IMG/VR virus record: IMGVR_UViG_3300021473_000005
Location: 1-51,805 of that record
DNA from: a virus
Length of the DNA: 51,805 nt
Direction: 5' to 3' (one strand)
The notes beneath the pieces are model-generated. The model searched no databases. It saw nothing but the letters and a program-made list of their open reading frames with translations, and was not told the DNA's origin. A program made the translations under genes and the position numbers. Shown here one piece after another: positions 40,895 through 51,102 of the stretch (position 1 is the first letter of the stretch; every line of letters starts with the position of its first letter).

Positions 40895-42100
40895 ATGCCC
40901 TCCTCAAACGATTGTATTCCAATTGCAACGATTCAGAATTTCGCTTCCAAAGATACGAAGCGCATCATCGGACAGATCGCAAAAGTTCTGGCCCGCAAAA
41001 GCCCTTACATCAATTCGATTGATGGTGGCACCCTGCCTTCCGTTTCGGATGTCGTCCGCTCGGTGGTTGAGGAAATGGCGGTTCCGGCCTCTTCTCTGGC
41101 AGCTCCTACGTTTGTGAGCGATCTTTCGCTTTGCGGCGTTGGCGCCACTCCTGACGTTGTTGGGTCCACCGAATATGAATTCAGCCTCCAGACGCTTCGC
41201 GGCGCCGGCCCTCGGGTCTGCGTTAAGCAGGCTCGGACTGCGTTCAAAGGCTCGTACCTTCAAGCCCAGGTATCCCTTGAAAAGACGATCCTTCAGCTCA
41301 TTAACGCTGATATTCGTTACCAGTACCTGCTCCAGTCTGGCGTCAAATTCGTCTGCTCCTCGTTGCATTCTTTCACCGACAATTTGACCGGTGATATGCA
41401 GCAGATCAACACGAAGTTCGCCAACAACACGACAGACTCGCATTTGAATTTCAAGACATTGTATCGTCTTGGGACGTTCCTTCGCGAGGAAATGCTTGCT
41501 GAACCGTTCTCCTCAAAAGAAGGAGAGTTTTTCCAAGTCATGCTGGGCGCCGACGCGATTGAAGCCATTCGGAACGACCAGGACGTCAAAGAAGACTTGC
41601 TGTATCTCTCCGCCGGTAGCTTCAAGCTCGGCGAAGAAAGCATCTCCGGCTACCAGTTCATGGGATACCGCGGGTTTGCCTTTGGGATCGACCAGCAGCC
41701 TTTGCGCTCCACCGGCCTTGACGGCAGTGGCAACCTCGTCTTGATAAACCCCATCGTCTCGACAGCGGTCACAACTGGTTTTGCGCAGCGCCGCAACCCC
41801 GCTTGGGTCGCTGCTCCTTACGAGGTAGGATTCATTATTGCTGGTGACGCATTCAAGCGTTTGGTGCCCGAGCAGTACACCGGGGAAGGCACGTTTAAGT
41901 TTGCTCCGCAGCTCTCAATGGGCGAACTGGAATGGACTTACTTCCGTGACAATGACTGTAACTTGTATGGCGATTTTGGTCAGCACATCTACCAAATCAG
42001 CCGTGCAATTCAGCCAATTCGTCCGCAGAACGTATTGCCGGTGCTGTACAAGCGCTGCCAGTTTGATGGCGCCGCTCTGCCCTGCGCAACAGGCCTCTAA
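40895..42100 (+). CDS. Major capsid protein, 401 aa
   Basis: The place after portal and scaffold, the length and a beta-rich domain order fit an HK97-fold capsid protein. Features include a helical N-terminus (NFASKDTKRIIGQIAKVLAR), a likely E-loop region (about 75-115), a long spine-like helix (YLQAQVSLEKTILQLINADI) and a C-terminal region with DNDCNLYGDFGQHIYQIS. No known signature was matched exactly, so the call rests on context and overall pattern. It is preceded by a structured 150-base leader and no Shine-Dalgarno sequence. Confidence 0.75.
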   Translation: MPSSNDCIPIATIQNFASKDTKRIIGQIAKVLARKSPYINSIDGGTLPSVSDVVRSVVEEMAVPASSLAAPTFVSDLSLCGVGATPDVVGSTEYEFSLQTLRGAGPRVCVKQARTAFKGSYLQAQVSLEKTILQLINADIRYQYLLQSGVKFVCSSLHSFTDNLTGDMQQINTKFANNTTDSHLNFKTLYRLGTFLREEMLAEPFSSKEGEFFQVMLGADAIEAIRNDQDVKEDLLYLSAGSFKLGEESISGYQFMGYRGFAFGIDQQPLRSTGLDGSGNLVLINPIVSTAVTTGFAQRRNPAWVAAPYEVGFIIAGDAFKRLVPEQYTGEGTFKFAPQLSMGELEWTYFRDNDCNLYGDFGQHIYQISRAIQPIRPQNVLPVLYKRCQFDGAALPCATGL

Positions 42101-42117
42101 TCCTGAACGTTGACACG

Positions 42118-42143
42118 GGCCGGCTCCAGAGATGGGGCCGGCC
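42118..42143 (+). promoter_or_regulatory. Strong GC-rich hairpin after the capsid gene
   Basis: GGCCGGCTCC (42118-42127) pairs with GGGGCCGGCC (42134-42143) around a six-base loop AGAGAT, ten pairs with one U-G. No T run follows. It may protect the 3' end of capsid mRNA or reduce read-through into the lysis genes. Confidence 0.6.
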
Positions 42144-42155
42144 AAGTCACCGCTT

Positions 42156-42704
42156 ATGAACGAGGACTTTGCCAAAGCTCTGAAATTTGTATTGGAGCAC
42201 GAAACGGAATACCAACCCAAGCACTGGGGCGACGACCAATATGTTGCCACAGAGCATGACAAAAATGATCCAGGGGGTACAACCCGCTACGGGGTTGACG
42301 CCCGCTCTCACCCTGGCGTTTGCATCGAAACGCTAACCTTGGAACAGGCCACGGAGATCTACCAAGAAGAATGGAAAGACGCTCACTGCGATGACTTCCC
42401 GTTTCCCCTTAATGCGGTCTATTTTGACGGCTGCGTGAATATGGGAAACGGCCAGGTCACAAAGTTCTTACAGCGCGCAGTTGGGGCGCACGACGACGGC
42501 GTCATGGGTCCAAAAACAAAAGCAGCGGTGCTGGCTGCCGCTGAAAATATTGGCGCAAAAGATCTCGCGTTGAAAATCTGCAAAATGAAAGCGGATTTCT
42601 ACGAAATGCTTGCAAAAAAGAATCCGGAATCAGCGGAATATCTCGATGGTTGGCTGGTGCGCGTTGCTGACATGGTGAAAGGAATTAAAAATGGAGTGGC
42701 TTAA
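42156..42704 (+). CDS. Endolysin, GH108-like with peptidoglycan-binding tail
   Basis: This 182-aa protein matches the GH108 muramidase pattern: FAKALKFVLEHETEY with the catalytic Glu likely at E16, DPGGTTRYGVDAR, then LTLEQATEIYQEEW. The C-terminal half resembles a PG_binding_3 domain (VNMGNGQVTKFLQRAVG, DDGVMGPKT). The usual EGGY is ETEY here. ATG 42156 is preferred over an upstream ATG at 42132, which lies inside the strong hairpin. It cleaves host peptidoglycan at lysis with the holin next to it. Confidence 0.8.
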   Translation: MNEDFAKALKFVLEHETEYQPKHWGDDQYVATEHDKNDPGGTTRYGVDARSHPGVCIETLTLEQATEIYQEEWKDAHCDDFPFPLNAVYFDGCVNMGNGQVTKFLQRAVGAHDDGVMGPKTKAAVLAAAENIGAKDLALKICKMKADFYEMLAKKNPESAEYLDGWLVRVADMVKGIKNGVA

Positions 42705-43176
42705 AAAAATTGCACCGACCGTTGCTTCGCTTTTGGGGTCTCCCCTGGCTGGGATCGCCGTTGAAGCAATTGGAAATATTTTGGGCGGCGAAAAGACGCC
42801 GGAAGCCATTAAAAATGCGCTTCAAAAGAACACGTTAACCGCGGAGCAATTGGCTGCCATAAAGGCTGCCGACGCTGACCTTCAACTAAAGATGAAGGCG
42901 ATGAATATCGACGTGCAAAAGCTCGAGATGGAAGACCGGCAAAGCGCTAGGGATATGCAGGCAAAAACCGGCGCCAAAACAGTCCCAATCTTAGCCGGCG
43001 TTGTCACCTTAGGATTCTTTGGTATCTTAATCGGGCTAATGACCGGAGACCTCAAAATGTGGGAAGGCCACGCCGAGCTACAGATGCTCGTAGGGAGCCT
43101 CGGGGCGTCCTGGGCTATGATTGTCTCGTTTTATTTCGGGAGCAGTCATCAACCCGAAAAAACTGAAGGGAAATAA
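42691..43176 (+). CDS. Holin-like protein of the 3TM type, 161 aa
   Basis: The N-terminus WLKKIAPTVASLLGSPLAGI and the middle DRQSARDMQAKTGAKTVPIL fit the 3TM holin superfamily. There are two clear hydrophobic helices (about 93-115 and 121-145) and a weaker one at the start. It overlaps the endolysin gene by 14 bp and has an AAAGGA Shine-Dalgarno sequence. It would form lesions that let the endolysin reach the wall. Confidence 0.75.
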   Translation: MEWLKKIAPTVASLLGSPLAGIAVEAIGNILGGEKTPEAIKNALQKNTLTAEQLAAIKAADADLQLKMKAMNIDVQKLEMEDRQSARDMQAKTGAKTVPILAGVVTLGFFGILIGLMTGDLKMWEGHAELQMLVGSLGASWAMIVSFYFGSSHQPEKTEGK

Positions 43177-43178
43177 GT

Positions 43179-46100
43179 ATGTCATGCGACTGTAATTCTG
43201 GAGGGGGAGACGCCTACAACAACTTCTGCAACGCGGATATTCCTTATCCGAGCGTCTCGCATGAGTCAGTGCCGTCCATGATGGACAATCTGACTTTGGC
43301 TCTGTACGGCATCATTCAGAAGGATGTTTCTTCGGGGAAGGTGAAATGGATCATTCCTTGTGATCCGACAAACTCAGCAACTGTCTTTGGCATTACCAGA
43401 AACGCTAACGAAGGGCTCATGTGCTACTTCATTCGGGCGTTCCAGGACACTCAAGCGGTGACATTCATTCCTGCTGGCCAGTACGGGCAGATTTTGAGCT
43501 CTGCTGGCACAAACTACCTGGCTTGGGTCACGCCGGCGGCTGGCAACGTTCCTGGAGCTCTAGTACAACGCGACAGCAGCGGGAACTTCTCCGCATCGGT
43601 TGTCTCCGCAAATCTTAACGGGTCTCTGCAAGGCGGATTCCCTGGATCTCTGGTTTACCAGTCCGATTCAACTCACACGGCATACTTGTCGGTTGGATCT
43701 CTGAACCAGGTGCTGCTCAGCAACGGCACGCTCCCCACCTGGGCAACTTTGGCCGGATCTGCTTACGTTGACACAACCAATGCGTCAAACATTAGCAGCG
43801 GGACGCTTCCGGCTGGAAGGCTTCCGGCATTCTCGGGAGAGGTAACCTCCTCGATTGGCTCGGCTGTTTTAGCGCTGACTCCGACCGGCGTGTCAGCCGG
43901 CGCGTACAACGTCATTCAGTCCGGCGTCGCCAGGGTGCCACAGGTCACCGTTGATTCCAAGGGGCGCCTGTCAAATGTCACGATGGTTGCGCTCGCCGCT
44001 TCTGCGGTGACAGACACAACCAACGCGACGAATATTTCGTCCGGCACGCTCGCGGCAGGGCGTCTTCCTGCCTCCGGAGCAACCGCGGCTACATACGGCG
44101 CCACCACGCCTCAATTTTTGACTGTCACGGTTGATACTTACGGTCGCATTACTGCGATTTCCAAGCAGTCCGATTATGTGGCCTACACGCTACCAACGGC
44201 GACTGCGTCTGTATTGGGCGGCGTCAAGATTGGATCAAATTTGACAATCACTGGCGGGGTTCTTTCTGCTGACGCAACGCCCCTTCCAATCGCGACGGCA
44301 AGCGTCTTGGGCGGCATTAAAGTTGGGTCAAATCTGACAATCAACGCAGTCAGCGGAGTGCTTTCCGCCGACGCCACGCCGCTACCAATTGCAACGGCAA
44401 GTGTTTTAGGCGGAATTAAAGTTGGGTCAAATCTGACAATCAACGCAGTCAGCGGAGTTCTGAGCGCAAATGCAACTCCGCTACTACCGGCGACAACGAG
44501 CGCCTTGGGTGGCGTAATTGTGGGCAATGGGCTCTCTGTCTCTGGAACTGGACTGCTGTCGGTTTTGACAGGCCCAGGAACAATTGTCACAACGTTTACA
44601 GGGAACGGATCAACGCTCATTTTTGGAACGTTGAATGGGTTCATTTCAACTGACCCTCAAGGCTACATTGTCTCGGTTGGCGGCATTGATCAGCGTCCAA
44701 CGACTGATTTTACAATCCAAGCTGTTCTTGCAACTGGGAATATTGTCTTTGCTACCGCTCCACCTGCCGGCGCCACCATCCTGGTGCGTTCCATCAAGGC
44801 TGCAAGCAGTCAAAATGCCACGCAGCTTCAAGGAAATCCAATTTCAAGCACAACTCCAATTGGAGATCAGTACTTGGGTTGGGATGTGGGAACGAACACT
44901 TGGGCGCCGAGGGAAGTCGCAACGGGAGATGTTACTGGGTTGACGGCAGCCTTGGACGGAAAGACGCCAACAACACGAACAATCACGGCGGGAACTGGGC
45001 TCACAGGTGGCGGAAATTTAACTGCCGACAGGACGCTTGCTGTCTCTTACGGGACTACTTCCGGAACCGCGGCCCAGGGGAATGACTCTAGGCTGAGTGA
45101 TTCTCGGACGCCGACGGCGCACGCATCAACTCATCAGTCTGGTGGGTCTGACCAAATCACGTCGCTAGCTTTGACGACAGGAACCGTTTCTACGGCTCCA
45201 GGAGCCTCAACCGACATTGTCAACAAGCTCTACGCAGACTCAATCGCATCCGGCGTTAATTTCCATGACGCTTGCGATTATGGAACAATAGCAGCGCTTG
45301 TTCCGGCGGCTAACTATAATCAGCCAGGCGGGGCTGGCGTTGGAGTCCTGGCGACTCTTACGGGAGCTCTAAACACGGCGCTACAGGTTGACGGGGTGAC
45401 AGTGGCAGTGGGGAAACGTATCCTGGTTAAAAACCAGGCAAGCTCAATCCAGAACGGGATCTACAACGTCACAAGGCAGGGCGACGGGACAACTTTGCCA
45501 TACATCCTGACAAGGGCCGCTGATTACGATACGAGCGGCACGGGAACAAATGAAGTTGCTGCCGGCGATTTCATCTTGGTCTTGGGTGGTACAATTGCAA
45601 ACACCGCCTGGGTTCAACAGACCGCCGCTCCAATTGTGTTTGGAACGAGCAACATTTCGTTTATCCAATTTGCTGCTGCATCGGGTGGCGTTACATCGTT
45701 TTCCGGAGGAACAACAGGGCTAACTCCGTCGTCGGCAACAACGGGCGCTGTGTCTTTAGCCGGAACTTTGACGGTGGCAAATGGCGGGACGGGAGCAATA
45801 ACACTTACAGGTCTCGTTAAGGGAACTGGCACAACAGCAATGATTGCAGCCACAGCGGGAACAGATTATGTTGTTCCAAGTGGAAGCATTACCGGCAATG
45901 CCGCAACGGCTACTACCGCCGCCGGGCTTAGTGCAACATTAGCAGTCGGTTCGGGCGGGACTGGACTCGCAACAACGCCAGCAAATGGACAGATTGATAT
46001 TGGCAACGGCACCGGGTTTACTCGGGCAACGCTGACGGCTGGCTCGAATATTAGCATCACAAATACGGCTGGCGCGATTAGCATTGCTTCAACGGCTACA

Positions 46101-47105
46101 CCGGTTTCAAGTATTCTGTTTAATCGCATTATTAATGGGGCAATGGTGATCGACCAGCGGAATAATGGCGCTGCGGTTACTCCTGCAACAACTTCAGCAT
46201 ACACCTTAGATAGATGGCAGATACAAGGAAGCGTGGTATCTAAACTTACTGTGCAGCAATCATCTGATGCTCCAGCAGGGTTTAACAATAGTTTAAAAGT
46301 CACAGTAGCAACTCAATATTCTCCTTTTGCTAATGAATATTTTGGCTTATGTTCAACTATTGAAGGATTTGATATTTATGATTTGGCATTTGGATCTGCA
46401 AGCGCAAGTTCAATTACATTTTCAGCTTGGGTAAAAACATCTTCTGTAGGAATTTATTCATTTAGGCTTATTAATAGTAGCGGGCTTGCTGCATATGTTG
46501 GCCTTTATACTATAAGCACTGCAAATACTTGGACTTATGTTTCTGTGGTTATTCCTGGATCAACAATTGGAACTTGGCTTACAAATAATGGTTCTGGAAT
46601 TCAGATTTGGTTTGATCTTGGGAGCGGAAGTGGTGGTGTAACAGCAACTCCGTCAACATGGATAACAGCGGGTAAAGTTAGGACAAGCACAAGTTCAAAC
46701 TTTGTAAGCCAAGTATCAGGATCATCATGGCAAATTACTGGGGTTCAAATTGAAAAAGGAGCAACAGCGACCTCGTTTAATGCGCGGCCCTACGGCACGG
46801 AGTTGGCGCTGTGCCAGAGGTATTGCAGACCAGTTGGATGGGCTGTGGGGCAGGCTGTTGCAACAACTGTTGCTTATTTTCCTTGTTTTGGAGTTGTAAT
46901 GAGAACAACTCCAACGCTTTCATCAGCTTCTGGTTTTCAAATCACAAGTGCAACTGCCGTACTGTTATCTGGAGCAAGTGCAACTGTTTCTGGTGCATCA
47001 GGAGATGGCGCATACATAATTGGAATCACTGTTGCATCTGGACTCGTTCCAGGAAATGCTTCATACAACTCGCCACAAGGTCAACTTTTCTTAGCTGAAT
47101 TATAA
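43179..47105 (+). CDS. Tail fibre with shared anchor, repeats and carbohydrate-binding tip
   Basis: This 1308-aa protein has three parts. Residues 15-90 ([38 protein letters not shown]) match the start of the gene at 51099, so they are probably the virion anchor. The long middle is Thr/Ser/Gly-rich fibre with repeats such as [17 protein letters not shown]. From about residue 980 ([20 protein letters not shown]) to the end is a domain common in phage fibres: it has [20 protein letters not shown] and is likely a sugar-binding receptor tip. That last part is AT-rich compared with the rest (17 of 60 bases G or C at 46321-46380). Confidence 0.8.
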   Translation: MSCDCNSGGGDAYNNFCNADIPYPSVSHESVPSMMDNLTLALYGIIQKDVSSGKVKWIIPCDPTNSATVFGITRNANEGLMCYFIRAFQDTQAVTFIPAGQYGQILSSAGTNYLAWVTPAAGNVPGALVQRDSSGNFSASVVSANLNGSLQGGFPGSLVYQSDSTHTAYLSVGSLNQVLLSNGTLPTWATLAGSAYVDTTNASNISSGTLPAGRLPAFSGEVTSSIGSAVLALTPTGVSAGAYNVIQSGVARVPQVTVDSKGRLSNVTMVALAASAVTDTTNATNISSGTLAAGRLPASGATAATYGATTPQFLTVTVDTYGRITAISKQSDYVAYTLPTATASVLGGVKIGSNLTITGGVLSADATPLPIATASVLGGIKVGSNLTINAVSGVLSADATPLPIATASVLGGIKVGSNLTINAVSGVLSANATPLLPATTSALGGVIVGNGLSVSGTGLLSVLTGPGTIVTTFTGNGSTLIFGTLNGFISTDPQGYIVSVGGIDQRPTTDFTIQAVLATGNIVFATAPPAGATILVRSIKAASSQNATQLQGNPISSTTPIGDQYLGWDVGTNTWAPREVATGDVTGLTAALDGKTPTTRTITAGTGLTGGGNLTADRTLAVSYGTTSGTAAQGNDSRLSDSRTPTAHASTHQSGGSDQITSLALTTGTVSTAPGASTDIVNKLYADSIASGVNFHDACDYGTIAALVPAANYNQPGGAGVGVLATLTGALNTALQVDGVTVAVGKRILVKNQASSIQNGIYNVTRQGDGTTLPYILTRAADYDTSGTGTNEVAAGDFILVLGGTIANTAWVQQTAAPIVFGTSNISFIQFAAASGGVTSFSGGTTGLTPSSATTGAVSLAGTLTVANGGTGAITLTGLVKGTGTTAMIAATAGTDYVVPSGSITGNAATATTAAGLSATLAVGSGGTGLATTPANGQIDIGNGTGFTRATLTAGSNISITNTAGAISIASTATPVSSILFNRIINGAMVIDQRNNGAAVTPATTSAYTLDRWQIQGSVVSKLTVQQSSDAPAGFNNSLKVTVATQYSPFANEYFGLCSTIEGFDIYDLAFGSASASSITFSAWVKTSSVGIYSFRLINSSGLAAYVGLYTISTANTWTYVSVVIPGSTIGTWLTNNGSGIQIWFDLGSGSGGVTATPSTWITAGKVRTSTSSNFVSQVSGSSWQITGVQIEKGATATSFNARPYGTELALCQRYCRPVGWAVGQAVATTVAYFPCFGVVMRTTPTLSSASGFQITSATAVLLSGASATVSGASGDGAYIIGITVASGLVPGNASYNSPQGQLFLAEL
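44316..44458 (+). repeat. 44-bp exact direct repeat in the tail fibre gene
   Basis: Bases 44316-44359 and 44415-44458 are identical (starting ATTAAAGTTGGGTC, ending GTCAGCGGAGT) and 99 bp apart. The sequence between them encodes nearly the same residues but with different codons. A third, weaker copy precedes them. Confidence 0.9.
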
Positions 47106-47106
47106 T

Positions 47107-47271
47107 ATGTATCAATTAGCTATTGTATCAAAAGATTTAATTAAATGCGTTTACAGGCTTTCAGACGGCGCGTGTATACCTTTTGACCCAGCCAACACAG
47201 ACTACCAAGCCTACCTAGCGTGGCTTGCAGCAGGCAACACGCCGCTGCCTGTTGAAGAAACCACCGCTTAA
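47107..47271 (+). CDS. 54-aa fibre-associated small protein
   Basis: The frame starts one base after the fibre stop codon. It contains [20 protein letters not shown] followed by NTPLP, a pattern often found in short proteins after tail fibre genes. It may be a fibre chaperone or a small tail component. Its short length leaves the role open. Confidence 0.6.
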   Translation: MYQLAIVSKDLIKCVYRLSDGACIPFDPANTDYQAYLAWLAAGNTPLPVEETTA

Positions 47272-47276
47272 CTCAT

Positions 47277-50200
47277 ATGCTCAACAAACCAACAGGAGAC
47301 ATGCTGGACGCCGGCGCCGCCACGACTCCACAGCCAGCCGGAACGCCAGCTCCAGGCACTTCTACTTCTTTAGCCAGGGCGGACCATGTTCATGCTATTC
47401 CTACAGCGGCGGCAGTTGGAGCCATCGCCACGTCGCAACTCGGAGCTGTTAATGGCGTCGCCACGCTCACCGCTGGCTCGCTGACGACCTCGCAAGTGGC
47501 GTCGCTGACTGGCGACGTTACCTCGACCGCTGGCGACCCAGCGACAATGGTAGTTAAGCTTCTTGGGCGCGACTTGAGCACCCAAACGCCAGCGTCTGGA
47601 CAAGCCCTCCTTTGGTCTGGCACAGCCTGGACGCCTGGCACTGTTTCCGGCGGCGGCGGAGGTAGCGGCGGCGGTCAGATATACTACCTGGACCAAGCGA
47701 CGACCTCAAGCAACCAGCCAAACGGGTCAACAACAACCAAGACACTTTCAAGAACAAATCCGGTTTCTCAAACATTACTGGATTTTCCTCTCACAAACGG
47801 ATCGTACGCGGTCGCGACTAGTTTCATTACTGGACTGGCCGACCCGAATACGGCACTCATCCCTTCCGGACTTTGGGACATTGCGCTGTTCGCGTATTCA
47901 AACGCGGACACCAACCATCCGACCTCGGTCAGGGTTTTGGCGTACAAGTATTCTGGGACAACGCTGAGCCTGATTGGCACCTCTCAGGTTGAGCTAATGT
48001 CCAACGGGGCCACTTATTCTCAGCGGACATTCACAATCTCATTCCAGGACACTGTGCTGCTTCCGGCGGATCGGATTTATCTGGCCGTTGAAGGCAAGGC
48101 GACAGGGACAGGACACCATTTGATGGTCGCTTTCGGAGACGGAACGCCCAGCCACGCCCATACAACGCTTCCAGATGTTGCAATTGCGGGAACTGGCCTC
48201 TACAAGCTATTAAACGGGGTTCCTCAATCGCCAGCGACACTCCTTGTTGACTCAGACGTTTCTATCTCGGCGGCCATTGCTGTCGCCAAGATCGCCGGCG
48301 CCGCCACGACCGCCCAGCTAGCAAACTACGTCCTTACGTCGCAACTCGGGGCTTTTAATGGCGTCGCGCAGTTGGACGGGACAGGAAAGCTGACAGACAG
48401 TCAGATTCCGTCGCTGACGACTGCGCAGATCGCTCAAATAACGCCGGCGGCGATTGGTGCGGTTTCGACCGGAGACGTTGTTGCTATTACAAAAGGCGGC
48501 ACCGGCACTACGACCGCTCAGGCTGCAATGAACGCCTTTGCTGGCGCCGTGACTTCCGGGCAGTTTTTGCGCGGGAATGGAACCAATGTCACAATGTCCG
48601 CGATTCAGGCGGCAGACCTGCCATCAATTGCCACAGACAAGGGCGGCACTGGGCAAACCTCGTTCACAAACGGGCAAATTTTGATTGGCAACACAGCAGG
48701 CGGACTGTCAAAAACCACGCTGACTCCTGGCTCAAATATCAGCATCACAAATGGAGACGGGACCATTACAATAACGGGCACTGGAACATCAGGGCCATCA
48801 ATAAAAACTGTTGGGCTCGACGCTGCAACAATTCAAGGCTGCATTAACCTATGTGCATCAGCCAGCGCACTTAACGCCTACAGCGTTTTGATTCCTCCTG
48901 CCGATTACGTTGAGAACCTGACGCTTAAGGGTAGCGTAGCGCTTGTGGCGATGGCCGCACCACTAAATGGAGCATCGACAACAATCAAGGGAGTACACAC
49001 TTACGCTCCAGAGACGATCAACTCGACTAACAATCGGATTGGATTTCAAAATATAACTTTCTTGTCGTCAAGCATTACGACGGACTCGGTTGCTTGCGTC
49101 TCAACTCAAAAATACATCTCACAGTTACGCTTCTCCGGTTGCACGTTTAGTGGCACAAAGTCAGATACTTACAGTCATTTGCGCACAGACGATAACGTCT
49201 CAGTTTACCTAGACAACTGCCGATTTGAGAGCAGCGTCGGAGGCTCGACGGCTGCTGGCGTAACGCAAGGCAACGGGCCGTTGTACCTGAGCAACAACAT
49301 GACGTTTGATGTGTCGGGCAGGGCGTTAGATGTACCGGTTTCCACAACAACAACCCGGACGGGGACCCTGATTATGGGGAATGTGGGTGTAACGCTAACC
49401 AGTGGAGACACAACGGTTTTGGCCGTCGGGATGAAAGTGACCGGCACTGGCATCACTTCCGTGAGCCAGATCAACGCCATTACGGGCTTGACCACGTTCA
49501 ATCTGACGACGCCGCCGCAGACAAGTGGCACGGGTGTTATTTTGACCTTTGGACAAACGCCTTACGTCGAGATCCACGACTCTGTCCTCGCTGGCAAAGG
49601 TACTGAGGTTGTGCGGCTTGGCAATGGGTTACTAGCTGGAAACAGCTTTAACATTAGCAACACTGCGACAGGCGGCAGCGGCATTAACATGCTAACGGCC
49701 AACACTGTGGTGTGCATCATCAACTCCTCGTTTACGATCTCCGATGTAACAGCTTACACAATCACGGCAGCCGCTGCGCCTTGTTACGCCGCGCTTGAAA
49801 GTGTCTCGTATTCCCATTCGTTTTTGGCGGCTTATAGCACGCTAATCGGCGCAAATGTCACAGTTGCAGACTACTCTGCGCGCGCAACCAGCGTTTCTAA
49901 TGGCGGCACAGGCCAGACCAGCTTTACCAACGGGCAGTTGCTAATCGGCAATACGACAGGTAACACTCTCGCAAAAGCTGCACTGACAGCAGGCACAGGC
50001 ATCACCATCACCAACGGCGCTGGGACGATTACGCTCGCCAATGCTGGCGCGTTATTGACTGCAAACGCTTTTACTGGAACGCAGACTTTTCCTGCGGGGA
50101 CTACAGCGGCGGCTCCTGCTAAATTTCAAGCTGGCGCAAACCTAACAACTCCAGTAGCTCACGCAATGGAGTGGGACGGGGCTAACAAGTACGTCACGAC

Positions 50201-50585
50201 TGGCGCAGTATTCACTGGCGCAATTGCTAGCGGCTCAACAGTCCTGAACGTCACAGCAGTAACAAATGGGGTGATTCAGGTTGGCATGTTGATCACTGGC
50301 ACTGGAGTAACCGCTGGCACAACCATCACCGCACTTGGTACAGGCATTGGAAACACGGGAACTTACACGGTTTCTGTGGCTCAAACAGTCGCATCTGCTA
50401 CAATCACGGGGCAGATTCGCTGTATTGTGGGAACATTTATTAACGGCGCTGCTGGAGGAACTGGCGCAGTCCCTGCCATTGCGACATCGGTTGGGCGTCC
50501 GGGGCAGATGGCGTTTGATGCAACCTTCTTGTATATTTGTACGGCAAATAACATTTGGAAAAAAACAGCGTTAATTACCGTCTAA
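47277..50585 (+). CDS. Second tail fibre or tailspike with beta-helix-like segment, 1102 aa
   Basis: The start [16 protein letters not shown] is not the anchor of the other fibres. It is followed by [20 protein letters not shown] repeats, a Gly-rich linker (GGGGGSGGG) and a globular insert (about 140-310) containing many aromatic residues. Repeats of [12 protein letters not shown] come next, and a pectate-lyase-like beta-helix (about 507-900, with [25 protein letters not shown] and IGFQNITFL). The C-terminus repeats the [17 protein letters not shown] motif. It may bind or cut a surface sugar; no catalytic residues could be fixed. Confidence 0.7.
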   Translation: MLNKPTGDMLDAGAATTPQPAGTPAPGTSTSLARADHVHAIPTAAAVGAIATSQLGAVNGVATLTAGSLTTSQVASLTGDVTSTAGDPATMVVKLLGRDLSTQTPASGQALLWSGTAWTPGTVSGGGGGSGGGQIYYLDQATTSSNQPNGSTTTKTLSRTNPVSQTLLDFPLTNGSYAVATSFITGLADPNTALIPSGLWDIALFAYSNADTNHPTSVRVLAYKYSGTTLSLIGTSQVELMSNGATYSQRTFTISFQDTVLLPADRIYLAVEGKATGTGHHLMVAFGDGTPSHAHTTLPDVAIAGTGLYKLLNGVPQSPATLLVDSDVSISAAIAVAKIAGAATTAQLANYVLTSQLGAFNGVAQLDGTGKLTDSQIPSLTTAQIAQITPAAIGAVSTGDVVAITKGGTGTTTAQAAMNAFAGAVTSGQFLRGNGTNVTMSAIQAADLPSIATDKGGTGQTSFTNGQILIGNTAGGLSKTTLTPGSNISITNGDGTITITGTGTSGPSIKTVGLDAATIQGCINLCASASALNAYSVLIPPADYVENLTLKGSVALVAMAAPLNGASTTIKGVHTYAPETINSTNNRIGFQNITFLSSSITTDSVACVSTQKYISQLRFSGCTFSGTKSDTYSHLRTDDNVSVYLDNCRFESSVGGSTAAGVTQGNGPLYLSNNMTFDVSGRALDVPVSTTTTRTGTLIMGNVGVTLTSGDTTVLAVGMKVTGTGITSVSQINAITGLTTFNLTTPPQTSGTGVILTFGQTPYVEIHDSVLAGKGTEVVRLGNGLLAGNSFNISNTATGGSGINMLTANTVVCIINSSFTISDVTAYTITAAAAPCYAALESVSYSHSFLAAYSTLIGANVTVADYSARATSVSNGGTGQTSFTNGQLLIGNTTGNTLAKAALTAGTGITITNGAGTITLANAGALLTANAFTGTQTFPAGTTAAAPAKFQAGANLTTPVAHAMEWDGANKYVTTGAVFTGAIASGSTVLNVTAVTNGVIQVGMLITGTGVTAGTTITALGTGIGNTGTYTVSVAQTVASATITGQIRCIVGTFINGAAGGTGAVPAIATSVGRPGQMAFDATFLYICTANNIWKKTALITV

Positions 50586-50657
50586 AACCAATAAGCGAAG
50601 TTGTTTTAAGTGTTGTAGTTGCTTGCAATTTTTGTTGGTTATCTTTTTTTATTACAA
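50586..50657 (+). terminator. AT-rich spacer with weak terminator-like element
   Basis: AACCAA (50586-50591) can pair with TTGGTT (50635-50640), followed by ATCTTTTTTT. The stem is only six pairs with a long loop. It may end fibre transcription, but the support is weak. Confidence 0.3.
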
Positions 50658-50885
50658 ATGCAAATTTCACCAATAAGCCCAAGCCAAGCGGTACAAAAGT
50701 ACACAAATGTCCAGGCGCCGGCGGGACTAGTTGTCCTGGAAGCGCCAAGCCGAGTCCTCCCTCCGGCGGGACAAGACGGAAGCGGCCTTCCAGAAAACAA
50801 GATTCTGGCTCATAGCCTGTACGACGAAAAAGGGAGACTGCCTCTATTAAACGGCCCAGGGGGCAACTACTTGGCTCACATTTAA
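50658..50885 (+). CDS. 75-aa hypothetical protein
   Basis: ATG 50658 is chosen over an in-frame TTG at 50619 that would add a hydrophobic start. The protein is Pro/Leu-rich (MQISPISPSQAVQKYTNVQA) and ends GPGGNYLAHI. It may be a small tail component. No family is recognised. Confidence 0.5.
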   Translation: MQISPISPSQAVQKYTNVQAPAGLVVLEAPSRVLPPAGQDGSGLPENKILAHSLYDEKGRLPLLNGPGGNYLAHI

Positions 50886-50886
50886 T

Positions 50887-51102
50887 ATGGAGACCATCCT
50901 TGAGATCGCAAAGGGCCAGGGATTTCCAGTGATGTTGCTAATGGTTGCCATCGCATGGATGCAGCGCGTCAACGCCGACTTAATAGCCAGGCTGCACGAC
51001 GAGCGGGCCGACCGGCTAGACAAACTTGAAGCGGCAATCAGGGAATGCGAGCGTGACAGAAAAGATCTTTGGGTTAAACTTTTTGAGCACAGGGCAACAT
51101 GA
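50887..51102 (+). CDS. 71-aa membrane-anchored coiled-coil protein
   Basis: The protein has one transmembrane helix (FPVMLLMVAIAWMQRV, about 13-28) and then a charged coiled coil of 40 residues. This is the layout of inner-membrane spanins and of BhlA-like holins. It overlaps the next fibre gene by ATGA. A lysis role is plausible but not shown. Confidence 0.55.
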   Translation: METILEIAKGQGFPVMLLMVAIAWMQRVNADLIARLHDERADRLDKLEAAIRECERDRKDLWVKLFEHRAT

